Shown: positions 45,801 through 57,941, numbered from the stretch's first letter. The stretch is DNA of 64,000 nt from Adiantum capillus-veneris (GCA_014529385.2 CM043963.1:150090107-150154106); one strand, 5' to 3'. Numbers and translations are program-made. Notes: generated by a model from the sequence alone, not told the origin.

Positions 45801-47204
45801 ACGGCAGCCCCTCGTCTGGAACCCCATGGTTAGCACTCAGAGAGGCCACTTGGTTGGTAGTCGACCTCATGTTTCTTGGGGTCCCATGGCAGCAGGTCCA
45901 GCGCGCTCTCTAGGTGACTGACTAGAGTTCACAGGTTTGTCAGAGGAGGTACAGGTTTCCAACTGCAGGGCATGAGAGGGGTGCAGAGCATGTGTCACGA
46001 CATCTCAGAGTCAGTTCCAGCTGAGTGGCTCACGCCTCTCGAGCCAGTAGCACCCCGGTGGATGGGAGCCTTCACACGACTGGAGGTTCTCATTTCAGTC
46101 AGGGCCTGCTCAGAGACTGTCCCAACCCTGTTCTTCGAGCTTCAGGGTGGGGGACGATTACAGCGAGTTGCAATAGAGGCCCCGCAGGTAGCAGAGTGCT
46201 GTTTTCAGAGGATCCGAGTTGTGGGCATCTGTGGGAGGACTTGCGTCATAGACCCTGACCCAGCAGCTCTTGAGACTGGACACTGGAGGCTTTGGGTTTG
46301 GGAGTGCTGTCCACTGGCACGAGTACAGCGGGATCCTGGGGAGTGGCTATGGAGGGACCCCTTCTCTTCTGCAGACCACCTAGGAGTCCCCTTCTTTCAG
46401 TACACTGTTCGGCTTGGATGGCATATACTAGCAGCACAGAGAGAGGCCCTCCCCGCTGTAGCACGTCATTGGCAGGAGGAGGGTCTCACAGTTGAGTTCT
46501 TGGCAGACTTTTGGGAGAGGTTGTGGGACTCCAGACAGCCGAGGCGAGTCACCTTGTTTCAGTGGCTGGTCGCACATAGAGCCACAGCAGTAGGGAGCTG
46601 GCTAGTGCATAGTGGTCTCTCGGCCACATGTGCAACTTGTGACCATTTGGTGGAGAGTCAGCGTCACTGTCTTTGGGACTGTCCCTCGGCCCAGCAGGTG
46701 TGGCTACGAGTTCTTCGGCTGATGTCTGCTCTCTCCACGGCTCGACAATACACTTGGGGGGCAGCGGCTTGGTCCACCCTCACGGGCCCGACACTTCAGT
46801 TTGAGCTATCTTCCACCAGCAGGATGATAGTGATGCAGGGGGGACGTCCTACACTCCAGCCTGCTACAGAGCTTACTCCACAGGTGTGGTGCAGTGAGAG
46901 AGAGGAGTGTTGGGAGCTCATCAGTGGCCTGACACTTTGGTTCATCTGGCGGGCCTGCTGTTTCCGCATCTATGAGGCTCGCCCTGTGCCACCAGCAGAG
47001 ACTCTTCGTGACTTTTGGCTAGAGCTGATCCATACTCTCAGAGGACAGCTTGAGGGACTACAGGGCAGCTCCGACCGCATGCGGGAGCGCCGTGAGGCTT
47101 TCCTTCGACTCTGGCGCCCTGGGCCTTTCTACACCATAGTCCAGGGGGTGCTCAGATGGCACTACTGTCCACCTATGGGGCTCTTCCCTCCTCCCATCTC
47201 CTGA
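42881..47204 (+). pseudogene. LINE B ORF2: endonuclease, reverse transcriptase, zinc-finger tail
   Basis: About 1440 codons. Endonuclease: MRIVSWNVQGLGG, LLMLQEHHL, FLNIYAPNVA, GGDFNMLEDPSD (43325-43350) and SFSDHAPVILT (43601). Two in-frame stops (about 43142 and 43646) lie in this frame. Frameshifts follow near 44000 and 44280. RT (44386-45921, one open 511-codon frame): LIFLIPKEGGSLDEIRQWRP, GTQTGFVKERSILDN, LLLDFEKAYDRVDW, LVKQGCPLAPFLF and FADDSALYL (44995-45020), so the catalytic Asp pair is intact. Another frameshift precedes the C-terminal part (45972-47204) with LFQWLVAHRAT and CATCDHLVESQRHCLWDC. Decayed, but less so than LINE A. Confidence 0.85.
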
Positions 47205-47361
47205 TTTAGCCTCATTGTATATATGTTGTTTTTTCATTGGGAGAGTCTCCCCATCATGCTTGTTGTAGCCCTCTCTTGCAGAGGTGGTTGTAGCCCTTTG
47301 GGCAGTTTTCATTAACTAATAGAAGGATCTTTTTCTTGGAAAAAAAAAAAGTATTGTTTAA

Positions 47362-47791
47362 AATTTGTTTGAAATGGATGTTATCTGTTTTAAACTTGTC
47401 TTGGTGCCGATTCAAGTTTGTTTGATTTTGGTTTTGGTTTCAATGGTTTATAATTTACTCCTGGCACGATTGTTCATGATTGTTCTAAAACTTTGAACGA
47501 CGAAGCTCGGGTGTCTGGGGAGCGTCTAGTTGTATGCTAGAAAACCTTTGGACAACACGCATCAGGTGTTTGGGGAGCGTTTAGTTGTATGCTGGAAACC
47601 TCTGAACGATGTAGACCGGGTATCTGGGGAGCGTATAGTTGTATGTTGAGAACCTCCAAGTGACGCAGGTTGCGCTATGGTGAGTGAGTATCAGTCCTCT
47701 AAGCTCATGGCCCCGACCGTTTTAAGTTATTTGCGGAGGGAGTGAGGAGGTAGTCGTTGAGTAACTTCATGCCTAAGACCATCTGTCTAGG
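47362..47791. repeat. Unassigned flank with a three-unit minisatellite
   Basis: From about 47494 to 47660 a unit of about 55 bp recurs three times, each containing a TCTGGGGAGCGT-like core then TAGTTGTATGCT and AACCTC/T. Units diverge by several bases. No coding content seen in the rest of the interval. Confidence 0.6.
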
Positions 47792-48239
47792 TGTAACAGA
47801 CTTGGACACTCCAAGTCAAGAATCTACCACGACACCACAAATAATCACTTCAAACAGTTCACAGTTCACAGTTCACAATTGATTCGACACTGGCCCAGCG
47901 GAGTTCCGTGCCTAGAGATATTGGCCCCAAAGACTGGTGCCCCTTTTGGTATTTCTTTTTGTATTAATTTGTTGCAATGTACAAGTGGGTAGCCGGGACT
48001 CACTCTCAGACTCTGCGTCCAGATGCTCTGAGAAGTGAGAGCCCAACTACCTATATAAAGGTTTACAAGGGTTGTCAAAAGCAGAGCCCAAAAGGTTTAC
48101 AAGGGTCTATATAAAGGTTTACAAGGGTTGCCAAAAGCAAAGCCCAAAAGCTGAAAATCAAAAGCTTTGAAAAATAAAGCAAGAGAGGCTTCCCTCTCTC
48201 TCACTGGCTCTCTTTCTCATGAGAGAATAAAGCAATAAA

Positions 48240-48304
<65 letters not shown>

Positions 48305-48489
48305 CATTGCATAGCCAAAAGCTGCCGTAATATGCACCGCAAAACGCGCTGGCGTCCGTACAGCCTGCCACGTGGCATACCCTCCGCAGTTTCCGCGTGC
48401 ACCCAGCCACATCAGCATTTAGGGTTTCTCTACAGCCAGCCAGCCAAATGTGTGTGTACCAAGGGCAACCACGTGTCCAGATTGTGACA
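47792..48489 (-). repeat. 3' LTR of gypsy element K
   Basis: Minus-strand LTR of about 698 bp: starts TGTCACAATCTGGACACG at 48489, immediately preceded by a purine run (the complement of the C run at 48491-48500, a polypurine tract), and ends ...GTCTGTTACA at 47792. It contains GGCTGTACGGACGCC, a 60-bp (CT)n tract (48242-48301) and a TATA-like CTTTATATAGG (48049-48060). Similar to LTR F. Confidence 0.75.
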
Positions 48490-49137
48490 TACCCCCCCCC
48501 CTCTTGAAAGCATTGTAATCGCCCTCAATTACGCTTGTAAAACAGACAGAGGCCATAAACTGTCTTAGCAGACACTGACTGTTAGTAACGACACACTAGG
48601 AACACACATCTAGTACATGTACCATTCGACGGTCACTTCACAGGACATCACTTGACATCACATAACAAATCACATTCAACATTCATTCGGATCTTAGACC
48701 ATGATTTATCGGCAATGCAGTTAGCAATCGCATCTAGATCCACTCAGGACCTCATAGATGCCCGATCGACTAGCCCCTATTGCAACCATGTCTATTCGAG
48801 ATCATTCAGACCAAAATGCTACAGTCATTTCGTCTATCAGTTCCTGCACTTAAAAACAAGTCAAGAACCAATCAGTTTCATATTCTGGAATTCCATTTCA
48901 TAAAGTCATACAACAGAATACTATCAGCTCTCAGTATCCCTGAAGCTCAAAGAGACATCAGTGACTCTAGTATTCTAAAAATCAAGGCATCTGTTAACAA
49001 AGGAGCGAAGTAACTCCCCTCTTGTGCAAACCCACTGGACCAGATCTCCGACCAAGCTGAATTCTGGGTTCCATTTGGAGTAGACTATGCTAAACCAAAA
49101 GCTTCAAGGTAAAGTTTCACAATCTGAGGAGTATCTG
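48490..49137 (-). other. 3' untranslated part of element K
   Basis: Between the end of the pol frame and the polypurine tract. No open frame of note; two short frames (48652-48903, 48780-49013) on the other strand have no recognisable domain. Confidence 0.5.
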
Positions 49138-52100
49138 CTAGGTCCTCCTCCTCCATCCACTTCGCATCCAATGCAGGATAGTTCTTGAATTTAACCAAGA
49201 ACCGCCTTCGTACTTTACCCTTAATCTTTCAGTCCTTATGTGCCAAAATCTGTTCAGGAACAAGGATCTCCTCGTTTTCCTACACTTCGGGTTGCTCATC
49301 GGGCTCCCCATCTTCGGGCACGTCACCTTTAAAAGGTTTCAAGAGACTCCCATGAAATGCATTGTGAATCCTCCAAGTGTCAGGCAGTTTCAGTCGGAAG
49401 GAGACATCATTGATCTTTTCGAAGATCTGGAAAGGTTCGTAGTATCTCATACTAAGCTTTGGAAAAAGCCTCTCCTTTCCCTTCTTCTTTCTCACACATG
49501 CCTTCTCAAAACGTAAGAGCACCCAATCATCCTCTTCAATTTCAAATCGCGACAATGGCGATCCGCTGCCTTTTTCTGTCTTTCCTGAGATTTTTGCAAA
49601 GCCTCGCGGACCTTGGCAAAAGCCGTGTCTAAGTCGGACGTATACTCATCAGCTTCAAAAATCTTATCTTTCGTGCTTAGGAAGGGTGGAACCTTCACAG
49701 CACCTTTAATAATCTCAAATGGCGCCTTCCCCGTCGAAGAGTGTATCGTGTTGTTGTAGGCAAATTCCACCAAAGGTAGATACTTTTCCCATTGAGTCTT
49801 CTGATCCGAGATATAAGACTTCAATAAATCTAAAACCACTGAATTGGCAATCTCACATTGCCCATCAGTCTGCGGGTGGAAAGATGACGAGAACTGCAAC
49901 CGCGTACCAATGTTCTCCCAAATTGCCTTCCAAAACAAACTCGTGAATCTGGGGTCTCTGTCGGAGACAATCGTCTCAGGCATGCCATGTAATCTAAAAA
50001 TCTGGGCCACAAAGAGTCTCGCTAAGTGATCCAGCTTGATTGTTTTCTTCACTGGAATGAGATGAGCCTGCTACCTAAATCTATCAATAACAGTTCAGAT
50101 TCTCGGGAGATCAAAAAAGAAATCCATTGCAATACTTTCCCAAGGGCGGGTGGGTATGGGCAAAGGCTGCAACAATTGCTATGCTTTATGCCTGTCAAAC
50201 TTTACCTTCTTGCATACCAAGCACCTACACACAAACTCGTCCACATCCTTCTTGAGTCTCGACCAAAGGAAATATCTCTCTACCTCTTTCATGGTGGTAG
50301 CAATGCCGCGGTGACCCGTAAAAGGCGGACAGTGGCATTCAGTCATAACCTTTTCCCTCAACGGCTGTGTAACGCACAACATGGTTTTCCTCATCAAGTA
50401 GCCATCTCGAATGGAATATCCCGCTACTGTCTCCCCATCCCGTATCCGTGTGAAAACGTCTGCAAAATTCGTATCTGTGGCATACTGGTCGACCGTATCC
50501 TCGAAGCTCCTATGGTGAATCGCGGAAATAGCCAGAACCAACGGCTTCCGAGACAAAGCATCTGCCATCAAATTCTTATGTCCCTGCACATGGACAATCT
50601 AGAAGTGAAACTGTGACAAATTGTTTGCCCACCGCATCTGCTTTTTCGATAGCTGTTTCTGTGACAAGAAGTAGCGTAAACTCTGATGGTCTGTAAAGAC
50701 AGTAAAATCCGCTCCAAGTAGGTAGTGCCGCCACTGAGTAAGAGCATGGATAACCGCCAAAAGCTCTTTCTCATAAATCTGTGCTGTCAATTCCGGCCTT
50801 GAGAACAATCGGCTCTCATAAGCAATGACATGGCCTTCTTGCAATAAGACCGCACCCAGACTACGACCACAAGCATCACAATATACTTCAAATGACTTCT
50901 GCAAGTCCGACAAAGTCAAAACTGGTCTCATAGTCAATTTCTCTTTCAATGTTTGAAAAGCAGTCACCTCTGTGGGTCTCTACGAGAAAGGGACTCCTTT
51001 CTGTGTCAAGATATGCAAAGGGGAAGCAACCTCTGCAAACTTTTGAATGAACCGCCTATATTACGAGCACAATCCCAAGAAGCTTCTAACTTCATGGACA
51101 TTCTTCAAATCGGGCCAATCACGGATAGTCTCTATCTTGGCCGGATCCATCTGCACTCCTGCTGCTGACACAATGTGTCCCAAAAAGTGTATCTCTGGCA
51201 GGAAAAATTCACTTTTCTTTGCATTAATCACCAACTTGTGATCTCGTAATGCCTGAAAGACTTGAAGCAGATGATCTCTATGTTTTATAAACCTCATCCT
51301 TGGAGAAAACAATGATATCGTCAAAGAAAGTGCCAACAAATAGTCTATACTCTTAAAAAATCATGTCCATTATCCGGTTAAATGTTGCAGGAGCATTGGT
51401 TAAGCCAAAAAGCATGACCAAAAACTCAAATAATCCAAAAGTCGTCCGAAAGGCTGTCTTGTAGACGTCTCCCGGCGCGATTCGGATCTGATGATATCCA
51501 CTCTTCAAATCGATCCTGCTAAAGCACGAGGATCCCTGTAATCTATCAAGTATATCATCGATCTTAGGAATCGGAAATCTGTTCTTGATGGTGATTTTGT
51601 TGAGAGCTCTATAATAGATGCACATTCTCCAAGATCCGTCTTTCTTCAAAACCAACAACACTGGAGAGCAAAACCGTGAAGTACTAGGCTGGACAAGACC
51701 CTTTTCCAAGAGGTCTTTCACTGGGTTCATAATCTCTTCGTTCTGGGCTCAGCTCACATGGTAAGGTGGCCCGTTCGGTGGTGTGCTTCCAGGTATCAGA
51801 TCAATAGTATGATCTTCAGGACGAGTGGGTGGTAACTCGCCTGGCAGGCCCTCTGAGAAGCAATCGGCATGAGAGTGGAGAAAATCTTGGCGTTCTTTAT
51901 CAAGTTCAGACATATTTGTCCTATCCTCATCACTCAACTCTTTCAAAAAGATCGAGTAAACAAACATACTGGATTTCATTAATTTAGAAATGGCCGAAGC
52001 CAATACAATAGGGACACACTCGCCCTTAAGTTTAATATCAAGTACAATGGTTTTGCCCTTCTCTGTGGTCAATGTCGCTTTCCTCGCCCGATAGTCGACC

Positions 52101-53230
52101 ACGGCGTTGTTCTTGTGGTACCAGGGAATTCCCAAGAGGACATTACAACCTTCCAAAGGCATTATGTAAAAGTCCTCATGCCCCAAATACCCCTGATAGT
52201 GCAACCGAAGTTTCCCAATGACAGGTGTAATGGCTACGTCCCTGCCAGGTGCCGCTAGAACAGCCTCCGCAAGTGGTCCCATCCGATTGGGAGTGATCTC
52301 GAGCCGCATCGCCAATTCCGGTGAAATGAAGTTGGCCTTGGCTCCTCCATGAAAGAAGATCAGGGCTTCTTGGTCTTTCACTTTGCCCCAAGCTCGGCAA
52401 AGTTCTGTACTCTCGTCCAACATGTTGGGATCGGTACGCACGCAATCTAGAACCACTCCTGTTTTCATCTTGCCTTTTCTTCCACGTTCCTCAGCTGCTC
52501 TCGAACTCTCAGGCCTCTCGTCATCCTTATCAGGGCACTTCGCGGAGATATGTCCAGTTTCCCCGCATCCAAAGCACTTCCCTTCCCGATGTAGTGAGCT
52601 CTCTCCTGAGGAGTGAGTTTGGGTCGTGCATCTTTCTTTTCTGGGTTGCTCTTCCTCTTTCTACTTTCATTTGTCAAAGTCTGTTCCGCTCTTTGAGTCA
52701 TGATTTCATTTGTGGGGTAGGTCAAGCTGCCAGAGTGAATGGCAAAACCCCATTTCACATAACTCACCAACTCCCAAATGGAAGTTGACTTTTGTTCCAA
52801 GCAGTGATCTCGGATCTCTGTAGGTAGACCCAAGGTAAACCGCTCAATCTGTTCCTTGAACGAGATCTTCTTAAATGAAGAGGCGGGTAGAAAAGAGCTC
52901 CAGAATCTCTCGCAATAAGCGTCCACTGTATCCTTCTTGGTCATCCGAAGATGGTTCCAAGCAGTTCGTATATCGCGTTCATACTCTCGAATCAGTCAAG
53001 AAGAAATAAAAAGCCTCTTGAATTTCAGCCATTTAACTGGCGCAGTCTCGTTTAATAGAAGGTGGACCACCAAGTTCGAGCATTCCCCTTAAAATAAGAG
53101 GCAGCTCTCCGAATCTTAGAGTGCTCTGAGTAACGCCCTCCCGCGAAAGCGATGTCAAACTGCTGACAAAAGACAAAGCGTTCAAAGCATCTCTATAACC
53201 AGAAAACTAGTTGAGAATGTTGGTAATTGT
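49138..53230 (-). pseudogene. Gypsy element K gag-pol (chromovirus-like), decayed
   Basis: Read on the minus strand in order. gag: YRDALNALSF and AASYFKGNARTWW-like sequence (53190-53050, frameshifted), WNHLRMTKKDTVDAYCERFW. Knuckle CFGCGETGHISAKC near 52575-52530. Protease: ALIFFHGGAKANF (about 52350), where the usual catalytic Asp is His, then [46 protein letters not shown], and FFDDI in place of YLDDI near 51310. RNase H: FEVYCDACGRSLGAVL and TDHQSLRYFL. Integrase: HCPPFTGHRGIATTMKEVER, DRDPRFTSLFWKAIW, HPQTDGQCEIAN, and a C-terminal chromodomain-like FLVKFKNYPALDAKWMEEED. Stops and frameshifts separate the parts. gag-pol order RT-RH-INT identifies Ty3/gypsy. Confidence 0.85.
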
Positions 53231-53455
53231 GGCAAAAGCCTTTGCCCACAAGCCCTAGGTAGCTCACAATGCTCAAGCATAGTTTGGGCTATCTCAACTA
53301 CAATTTCAATCCACAACTCCATAAAGCCAATACACTTCTCTACTAGAGAGACCAACGTCAATTGGGCCGCTTCCTACTTGTGATATGGAGACGTAGAGAG
53401 TCACTCCCCTAGTCACCCATCACCAGCAATGGAGGACGACCTAGTTAGCTCAACA
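53231..53455 (-). other. 5' flank of element K, no LTR seen
   Basis: Noncoding or badly decayed gag leader. A roughly 40-bp segment (GTGTATTGGCT...GGAGTTGTGGA on the minus strand) occurs both near 53300-53345 and at 54500-54540, on either side of the solo LTR. No 5' LTR like 47792-48489 was found to the right, so element K is truncated at its 5' end or its LTR is lost. Confidence 0.4.
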
Positions 53456-54269
53456 TGTCACGTGCACATCTAACCCTATGTGCCTGTGGACAAGCTACTT
53501 CAGGTCCAGGGTTTAGGTCAGTTTAGGAAGTGTTCTAGCACCTTTGTGAGCCTATGTGCAAGCCGTGAATGTCCAGGCACTTAGGGTAGTTGCATATCCT
53601 CTGGTTGCACACAGCATGATCATCAACATTACAATCAAAACCCATCATGAGCATTTTACAGTGCACAAAACCCATTTTCCCTATTTTATCCATTTTTCAC
53701 TTATTATTGATAAGTGACTTTGTTGGGAAATTGGGTAGGGCAGCTTTGCTAATCATGTATAAATAAAAACCTAGCGCTAGCACTTTCTGGCAAAAGAGGC
53801 AACAGAAGTCCACCAACTTACAGTGCACCTTCTCAACAAGACCGGCAGGTGACCTAGCATTTCCAGCCAACAACACATCAAGACCAGCGTTTGGCTTCAG
53901 TTTCAACCAAGCGTTTTCAACAGTCCCAGATCAGCCCTGGTGTTTTGCAGATCCCAGATGAGGCCTAGCGTTTTTGCATCTTGCATCAGCGTTGTGCAGA
54001 TTCCCAAAGACAGATCAGCCCCTAGCATCAGTGTTTTCAGTTTTTAGCACTTCGACACAATAGATCCCGCCCCTAGCTTTGCAGATTTCAGCCCCTAGCG
54101 TTTTCAGATTTCAGTCCGTCTTGTCGTCTATATCATTGTCGTCGTCATCGTCGACAAGTCCATTGCATCTAGACCATTGTACCAGATTTGTGCAATCAAT
54201 AGCATATATCTCTCTCGCCATAGAGAGGGGGGCCCTTGAAGGAGGGTTTGACAACCGTCTGTGTCGTAT

Positions 54270-54307
<38 letters not shown>

Positions 54308-54479
54308 CTTAGCACCTTCATTCAAAGTGTCATTCACTTTGTTTGTGATCATTTGCACTCTCTCACTAAAGGAACAGAAGGCTCTTCCTTCCGTAAGTAA
54401 AAGAAACCCTTGAGCATAGTTCAGAGCACTCATCTTGAGCAAAGTTCAACATTCACTTCCACTCCAATTGCACCCTACA
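53456..54479 (+). repeat. Solo LTR of the C/D family with target duplication CAACA
   Basis: 1024 bp starting TGTCACGTGCACATC and ending TTGCACCCTACA, with CAACA immediately on each side (53451-53455 and 54480-54484). It shares the order of blocks with element C LTRs (the GTGCAATCAATAG, GAGGGTTTGACAACCG and AGAGCACTCATCTTGAG regions). No internal sequence, hence a solo LTR formed by LTR-LTR recombination. A (CT)n tract lies at 54268-54304. Confidence 0.85.
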
Positions 54480-54484
54480 CAACA

Positions 54485-54881
54485 ACGGTCCTATTCTTCT
54501 ACTCCACAACTCCACACAGCCAATACACTACTCTGTTTGTGGAAGGGATTTCTCAGATCATCCTGCTAGTATCCTTCATCATCCCATTTATACATGATAT
54601 CTTACAACCCTAGTTTGTCTATCCTTTGTGGACTGTTCATCCCATACCTTATCCATGCATGATTTCTTACAAACCCCATTCAATACTGGATAGAGCTAGC
54701 TAGAGACATGCATATCATGATTGTACTCCTTTAGTAAATAGTTTCACACCCATGACTTTCCATCTCCCTCATCACCCACACATGTATGTACCACCGTCAT
54801 CATTCTTCTTGATAGCCGAACGACACACTAATGTATATCAATCTGTCTCATAAGCAAATTTCAGCCTTGAAAAGACATTAA

Positions 54882-54916
<35 letters not shown>

Positions 54917-54957
54917 CACACGCACAAAGAAATAATGCGCATAAGAAGAGACCATAC
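54485..54957. other. Probable intron sequence of the nicotinamidase gene, partly unassigned
   Basis: Lies immediately downstream of the exon on the minus strand, beginning with the donor GTATGG. No further nicotinamidase exon is visible here or anywhere to the left in the window; the next several tens of kb are transposons. Contains a short (CT)n tract (54887-54913). Confidence 0.4.
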
Positions 54958-55098
54958 CAGGTTTCCCGCTCCAACAGTGCAAAAGCCATTTACTTCATCA
55001 ACAATTACTAGTCCAATGGTTTGACCTCCAGGAAGGGAGAAGGGATCGGAGTGAAGAGGCATATTGCAATGCAACTGCTTAAGCAAGTCCACTCCCAT
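54958..55098 (-). CDS. Nicotinamidase (isochorismatase family), first coding exon only
   Basis: A 47-codon exon, ATG at 55098, ending AACCTG before a GTATGG splice donor at 54957-54952. Its second half reads GLVIVDEVNGFCTVGAGNL, the N-terminal signature of plant nicotinamidases, which hydrolyse nicotinamide to nicotinic acid and ammonia in NAD salvage. In the isochorismatase fold the Asp of the VDxxNGF motif (residue 34) is the first member of the Asp-Lys-Cys catalytic triad. The Lys and Cys would lie in later exons, which I do not see. The exon has no stops or frameshifts and its length is a multiple of three. Either the gene continues left through a very long transposon-filled intron or beyond the window, or it is a stranded fragment. 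A possible acceptor TTTACAG lies upstream near 55124. Confidence 0.7.
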
Positions 55099-55174
55099 TG
55101 ATTGACTGTGTAGAAAATGAGTTCTGTAAATGCAAATTCCTACATAACAAAATGGAAAAATACGTAGTTAAGTG

Positions 55175-55177
<3 letters not shown>

Positions 55178-55241
<64 letters not shown>
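55178..55241. repeat. (CT)n tract
   Basis: 64 bp of uninterrupted CT upstream of the nicotinamidase exon. Confidence 0.95.
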
Positions 55242-55245
<4 letters not shown>

Positions 55246-55309
55246 GTAAATCTTGTTTGATAGAATTTACTGGTGGGAAACCTCAAAGCGAGGAAAACCG
55301 ACAGAAAGA

Positions 55310-55490
55310 AAGGGATGCAAAAAACAAAGCACGATGAGGCTCCGAAGGCTAGAAACAATCAAAGTAAATCCTGTAGGCATCAAGAGTGATGTCTCCAGCA
55401 TCATGAGCAAAATACAACGCTTGACCAAGAGATAATTTGAAATAGGGAAAGGGTTCAACATAGGTACCTTGGACATGAACTGCTCCGGCC
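55310..55490 (-). other. Possible exon of unknown function next to the inverted repeat
   Basis: On the minus strand an open frame reads SLAGAVHVQGTYVEPFPYF, KLSLGQALYFAHDAGDITL, DAYRIYFDCF then a stop (about 55490-55350). It is bounded upstream by CAG or TAG sequences that could be acceptors. It has no repeats and a protein-like composition, but I cannot assign it. The first part falls in the left inverted-repeat arm, the rest outside it. It could equally be a chance open frame. Confidence 0.3.
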
Positions 55491-55924
55491 AGCGAGCATT
55501 GCTAGCTGACGTACATAGTGCAGAGCGCAGAGCAACCAAATAGCTCCACGTAAAGCTGTTGTAGCTTTTGCAGGCCTGGAAGTTCTTCAGGTGAGCTCCC
55601 TCCATGCGAACGCAGTAAACTGTTGCTGAACGGGTTGAAGGGGGGGCTCCATTGCGGCCACAGCGTTGGCTAGCCGTTTCTATACGCGCAGGGGCATGGT
55701 GGACCTTGCTGTGTTGGAATGCCCTTTTTCACCGTACGTCCTGCGTGAACGGCGCATGTGCGCACCATAAGAGAGAGAGGCCGCCTTTGGCCATACTAGT
55801 GTAACACAATGCCAATCATGTGGTGGTAAATTGGACCTTCACTTTTCATAAAGTTCTTTCTCTCTGTCACACACACGAACGAACGAGGGACGCTGCCTTG
55901 CGACGCTTGACCGTCAATCATAAA

Positions 55925-56004
<80 letters not shown>

Positions 56005-56301
56005 GAACGAGGTACGCTGCCTTGCGACGCTTCACCTGGACGGTAAAGTAAGTGTCACGACTCACAAACTTAAAAAATAGGATGCACCTTACTGCTGAGT
56101 GGCTGCTTGTCAAAGTGATAATCTGCCATTGCCAAGATCTCATTTCCACGAAAGAAGAGGTTCTATAAGAGTTGGAGCATGAAGTCTAACCTTGCTTAAT
56201 AGAGCTGCTATTGTATGTTGCCATTGTCATCTTCTAGCTTTGCCTTTGTTATTGCAACTCTTTTATGCTACCCTAGCACCCTGTAATATGTGGGTGTGTG
56301 T

Positions 56302-56349
<48 letters not shown>

Positions 56350-56580
56350 TCAACACTCGTCAATGGATCTGTCATGCTCAAGTTAGTTTGCAGCTATGGA
56401 GTCAGAAGTCTCTCTTTCTAGGCCATTGTGACCTCACCTTGTAAAGCTTTTTGAAGTTTACCTGCTAACTATTTGCAATCTTATTTCATTTAGGTCACTA
56501 CTTTCAAGAAAAAACGGGCACGGGCACTTAAGCATGTACTTTACTTTATTAAGCTCTAGAGAACTTTCTCTATTTATTCT
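55474..56580. repeat. Left arm of a 1.1-kb inverted repeat
   Basis: The reverse complement of 59060-60134, nearly identical outside the microsatellites; the one clear substitution seen in the first 400 bases is ACGTACGG against ACATACGG. The arm includes a (CT)n tract (55925-56000) and a (GA)n tract (56305-56346). Arms are separated by about 2.5 kb. Confidence 0.85.
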
Positions 56581-57050
56581 CTAATTTCATACAACCTGAT
56601 CGTTTAACCGTGCTCCCAGTAATTGTTTGGGCAGAAAAATTACTCGGAAACAATTTGGGCAGAAATTATAATGCTGAAACTTGCCACAAACTATTTGGAC
56701 AAGGTGGAGCTTATAAGATGACCCTGAAGCTGCTAGAGAGTAGTTGTATGCACTGGAACAAGGGCTGGGTTGAGCCCTAACGCCTCCCTAAGCATGTACT
56801 TTACTTTATTAAGCTCTAGAGAACTTTCTCTCTTTATTCTCTAATTTCATACAACCTGATCGTTTAACCGTGTTCCCAGTAATTGTTTGGGCAGAAAAAT
56901 TACTCGGAAACAATTTGGGCAGAAATTATAATGCTGAAACTTGCCACAAACTATTTGGACAAGGTGGAGCTTATAAGATGACCCTGAAGCTGCTAGAGAG
57001 TAGTTGTATGCACTGGAACAAGGGCTGGGCTGAGCCCTAACGCCTCCCTA
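56533..57050. repeat. 259-bp tandem duplication
   Basis: The block starting GCATGTACTTTACTTTATTA at 56533 recurs at 56792 with very few differences (CTATTTATTC against CTCTTTATTC, CCGTGCTCCC against CCGTGTTCCC). A third, more diverged copy lies inverted at about 58000-58170 (AGGGAGGCGTTAGGGCTCGG onward). Confidence 0.85.
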
Positions 57051-57055
57051 TAGGG

Positions 57056-57420
57056 TTGTCCCTCGCCTTGGAGCTGGAGAGATTGTGGTTGCAAATCTCT
57101 CCTTCAAAGGTGCGCACATGCAAAAGGCATTTCTTTGCAGCCTTCAACTCCAGAATTAGATGCTGCTGCGTTCATTTGCATGCGAGATCCCACTTTCAAG
57201 GATTTAGACGTTGCGGACGACGAATCTTCATGTCACATCAGCGAAAATTGCCGCAGCGGTTAGTTTCACCCTTTCAGTGAGATCATAGACGAGGGGCCAC
57301 TAGGATGTATTTTGTTTCGCATGTCGAACTTCTTTGTCATAACACCGACGCACGACGTTAAACGTTGTCAATCTACTGATCCTATAATGGAGAGCCATTT
57401 TGAGGCTCTCCACGTGGCTC
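57056..57420. repeat. Direct repeat with 58690-59050, copy 1
   Basis: About 360 bp sharing the GGTTGCAAATCTCTCCTTCA, GCAAAAGGCATTTCTTTGCA and CATAACACCGACGCACGACG blocks with 58690-59050 in the same orientation, with around one difference per ten bases. Short open frames occur in both, but I assign no function. Confidence 0.8.

Positions 57421-57941
<521 letters not shown>

Larger units (their letters stand above)
39843..47349 (+). mobile_element. LINE B: full-length L1-type LINE with 12-bp target duplication
   Basis: Flanked by AGTATTGTTTAA at 39831-39842 and 47350-47361, with a poly-A tail (47340-47350). About 6.8 kb after removing the 685-bp hAT derivative at 40445-41129. Order: C-rich 5' UTR (39843-40300), ORF1, ORF2 with endonuclease, reverse transcriptase and a zinc-finger tail. 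Sister of LINE A; the two share the ORF1-ORF2 ATGA junction and supply each other's empty sites. Confidence 0.9.
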
